Shown here piece by piece: positions 5,537 to 6,390 of a stretch of DNA of 6,390 nt. The first letter of the stretch is position 1. The number at the start of each line of letters is the position of its first letter. The stretch is from NCBI GenBank assembly GCA_937894355.1, contig CALCRD010000127.1, positions 1-6,390 on the forward strand, read 5' to 3'. A model generated the notes under the pieces. It ran no database searches. It was not told the origin of the DNA and saw nothing but the letters and a program-made list of their open reading frames with translations. Source of the DNA: an uncultured Bacillus sp. (lineage in GTDB: Bacteria > Bacillota > Bacilli > Bacillales > Cytobacillaceae). The position numbers and the translations under genes are program-made.

Positions 5537-6390
5537 ATGTTAAAAAAACGAGTTGTGATATGGTTTGTCATCAGCGGTATCGGTTTTAGCATCCTTTTTG
5601 GGCGATTAATTCAGATTCAATTATTGTATACCGAAAATTTTACTAAGCGAGAAATTAATTTATTGGAAGCCAGTGTCAAGCAACGTTCCCAAGAAGTAAT
5701 CCTCGATAGTGGGAGAGGGAATTTTATTGATCGCAATGGCGACCCATTTATTTATGAACAAATCCCTGTACTTATATTATTTCCTTTTTTGAATAAGATT
5801 GATTGGGATGCATCAGAGGTGGCGAAAATCATTGGTGAAAACAAAGAAAATTTGCTCCAAAGTGTTCGTGAGGCTAAGGAGCCATTTGCTTATGGTGGCT
5901 CGGAACCTATTCGCCTAAAAGCTTCGCAAATGAAAAAAATTAATTCATTAAAAATACCCGGTGTTTTTGCCGTAGAAAAAAAGTATTTTCTCGACTCCAG
6001 GCCAGCAGAACAACTAATCGGTGTCGTCAAGGAAAATAAAGCCGAGCTTGAAAAACGCTACCCTGAAAAAGAATTTTCTCAACAAACTCTTCTAGGTATA
6101 TCTGGAATGGAAAAAAGTTTTGATGAGTTTTTAATTGCCGAAGGGAAATCAAAGCTTGTCTATCATGTCGATGGTGATGGGGCTCCCTTATTCGGGATCA
6201 ATGTGAAATATGCTGATACGGCTAATCCTTTTTACCCGGTTAATATTAAAACCAGTTTGGATAAAAGGTTTCAAGGACTGGCAGAAAAATTAGTAGAGCA
6301 ACACGGAATCAACAAAGGGGGGCTTGTCCTTCTTGATATTGAGACAAACAGTGTATTAGCGATGGTTTCCCGCCCGCATATCAATAAAAA
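5537..6390 (+). CDS. pbpI: Class B penicillin-binding protein PbpI (PBP4b), 3' end beyond window
   Basis: The frame runs from ATG at 5537 to the window edge without a stop: 284 complete codons of a protein expected to be close to 580 residues. A short basic start (MLKKR) leads into an uncleaved membrane anchor at about 6-30. The PBP pedestal motif RGNFIDRNGDP (60-70) follows. The GISGMEKSFDEFL stretch (187-199) resembles the conserved linker before the transpeptidase domain. The domain opens with KTSLDKRFQGLAE (238-250) and GGLVLLDIETNSVLAMVSRP (261-280). The catalytic SxxK, SxN and KTG motifs would lie beyond base 6390, so activity cannot be judged here. It should crosslink peptidoglycan on the outer membrane face. 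Position after greA matches B. subtilis yrrR, known as a mother-cell PBP under sigma-E. Identity as a class B PBP is firm; the specific name relies mainly on gene order. Confidence 0.88.
   Translation, partial: MLKKRVVIWFVISGIGFSILFGRLIQIQLLYTENFTKREINLLEASVKQRSQEVILDSGRGNFIDRNGDPFIYEQIPVLILFPFLNKIDWDASEVAKIIGENKENLLQSVREAKEPFAYGGSEPIRLKASQMKKINSLKIPGVFAVEKKYFLDSRPAEQLIGVVKENKAELEKRYPEKEFSQQTLLGISGMEKSFDEFLIAEGKSKLVYHVDGDGAPLFGINVKYADTANPFYPVNIKTSLDKRFQGLAEKLVEQHGINKGGLVLLDIETNSVLAMVSRPHINK

Noticed and set aside
1..6390. Mobile elements, CRISPR arrays, tRNA or rRNA genes, defence islands
   Set aside because: No direct repeat arrays, transposase or integrase motifs or tRNA-like cloverleaf were seen. 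The genes are conserved housekeeping genes in their usual order.

Overview
The window is a stretch of AT-rich Firmicutes chromosome, very probably from a member of the Bacillaceae. All genes are on the + strand. Their order is mltG, trmR, trhP1, trhP2, udk, greA, pbpI, which matches the Bacillus subtilis order yrrL-yrrM-yrrN-yrrO-udk-greA-yrrR as I remember it. The proteins read as close relatives of the B. subtilis ones. Strong Shine-Dalgarno (SD) sequences of the AGGAGGTGA type and three TTG start codons also fit a Bacillus-like host. I see no transposase, phage gene, CRISPR array, tRNA or rRNA.

Layout. Bases 12-1148 encode the membrane-anchored lytic transglycosylase MltG. Bases 1149-1331 are the largest gap (183 bases). 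It holds a candidate promoter and a long, interrupted hairpin ending in a T-run, either an intrinsic terminator or a structured leader in front of trmR. Bases 1332-4855 look like one operon. It contains the tRNA methyltransferase trmR, two paralogous U32-family tRNA hydroxylation genes (trhP1, trhP2) and uridine kinase udk, joined by gaps of 5, 39 and 3 bases. A GC-rich hairpin follows udk. Bases 4990-5466 encode the transcript cleavage factor GreA, preceded by a 7-bp inverted repeat. A near-perfect intrinsic terminator follows greA and directly abuts the start codon of pbpI, a class B penicillin-binding protein that runs off the window at base 6390.

How the genes fit together. TrhP1/TrhP2 and TrmR form one pathway. 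TrhP hydroxylates wobble uridine 34 in a subset of tRNAs to 5-hydroxyuridine, and TrmR methylates it to 5-methoxyuridine, which broadens codon reading. Udk salvages uridine and cytidine to UMP and CMP. MltG and PbpI flank the block and act on peptidoglycan. GreA rescues backtracked RNA polymerase.

The gene content is ordinary core genome, and I did not find a new multi-gene system. The points worth a second look are regulatory: the trmR leader hairpin, and the greA terminator whose 3' arm contains the pbpI SD. A third is the loss of Fe-S ligand cysteines in TrhP1 compared with TrhP2.
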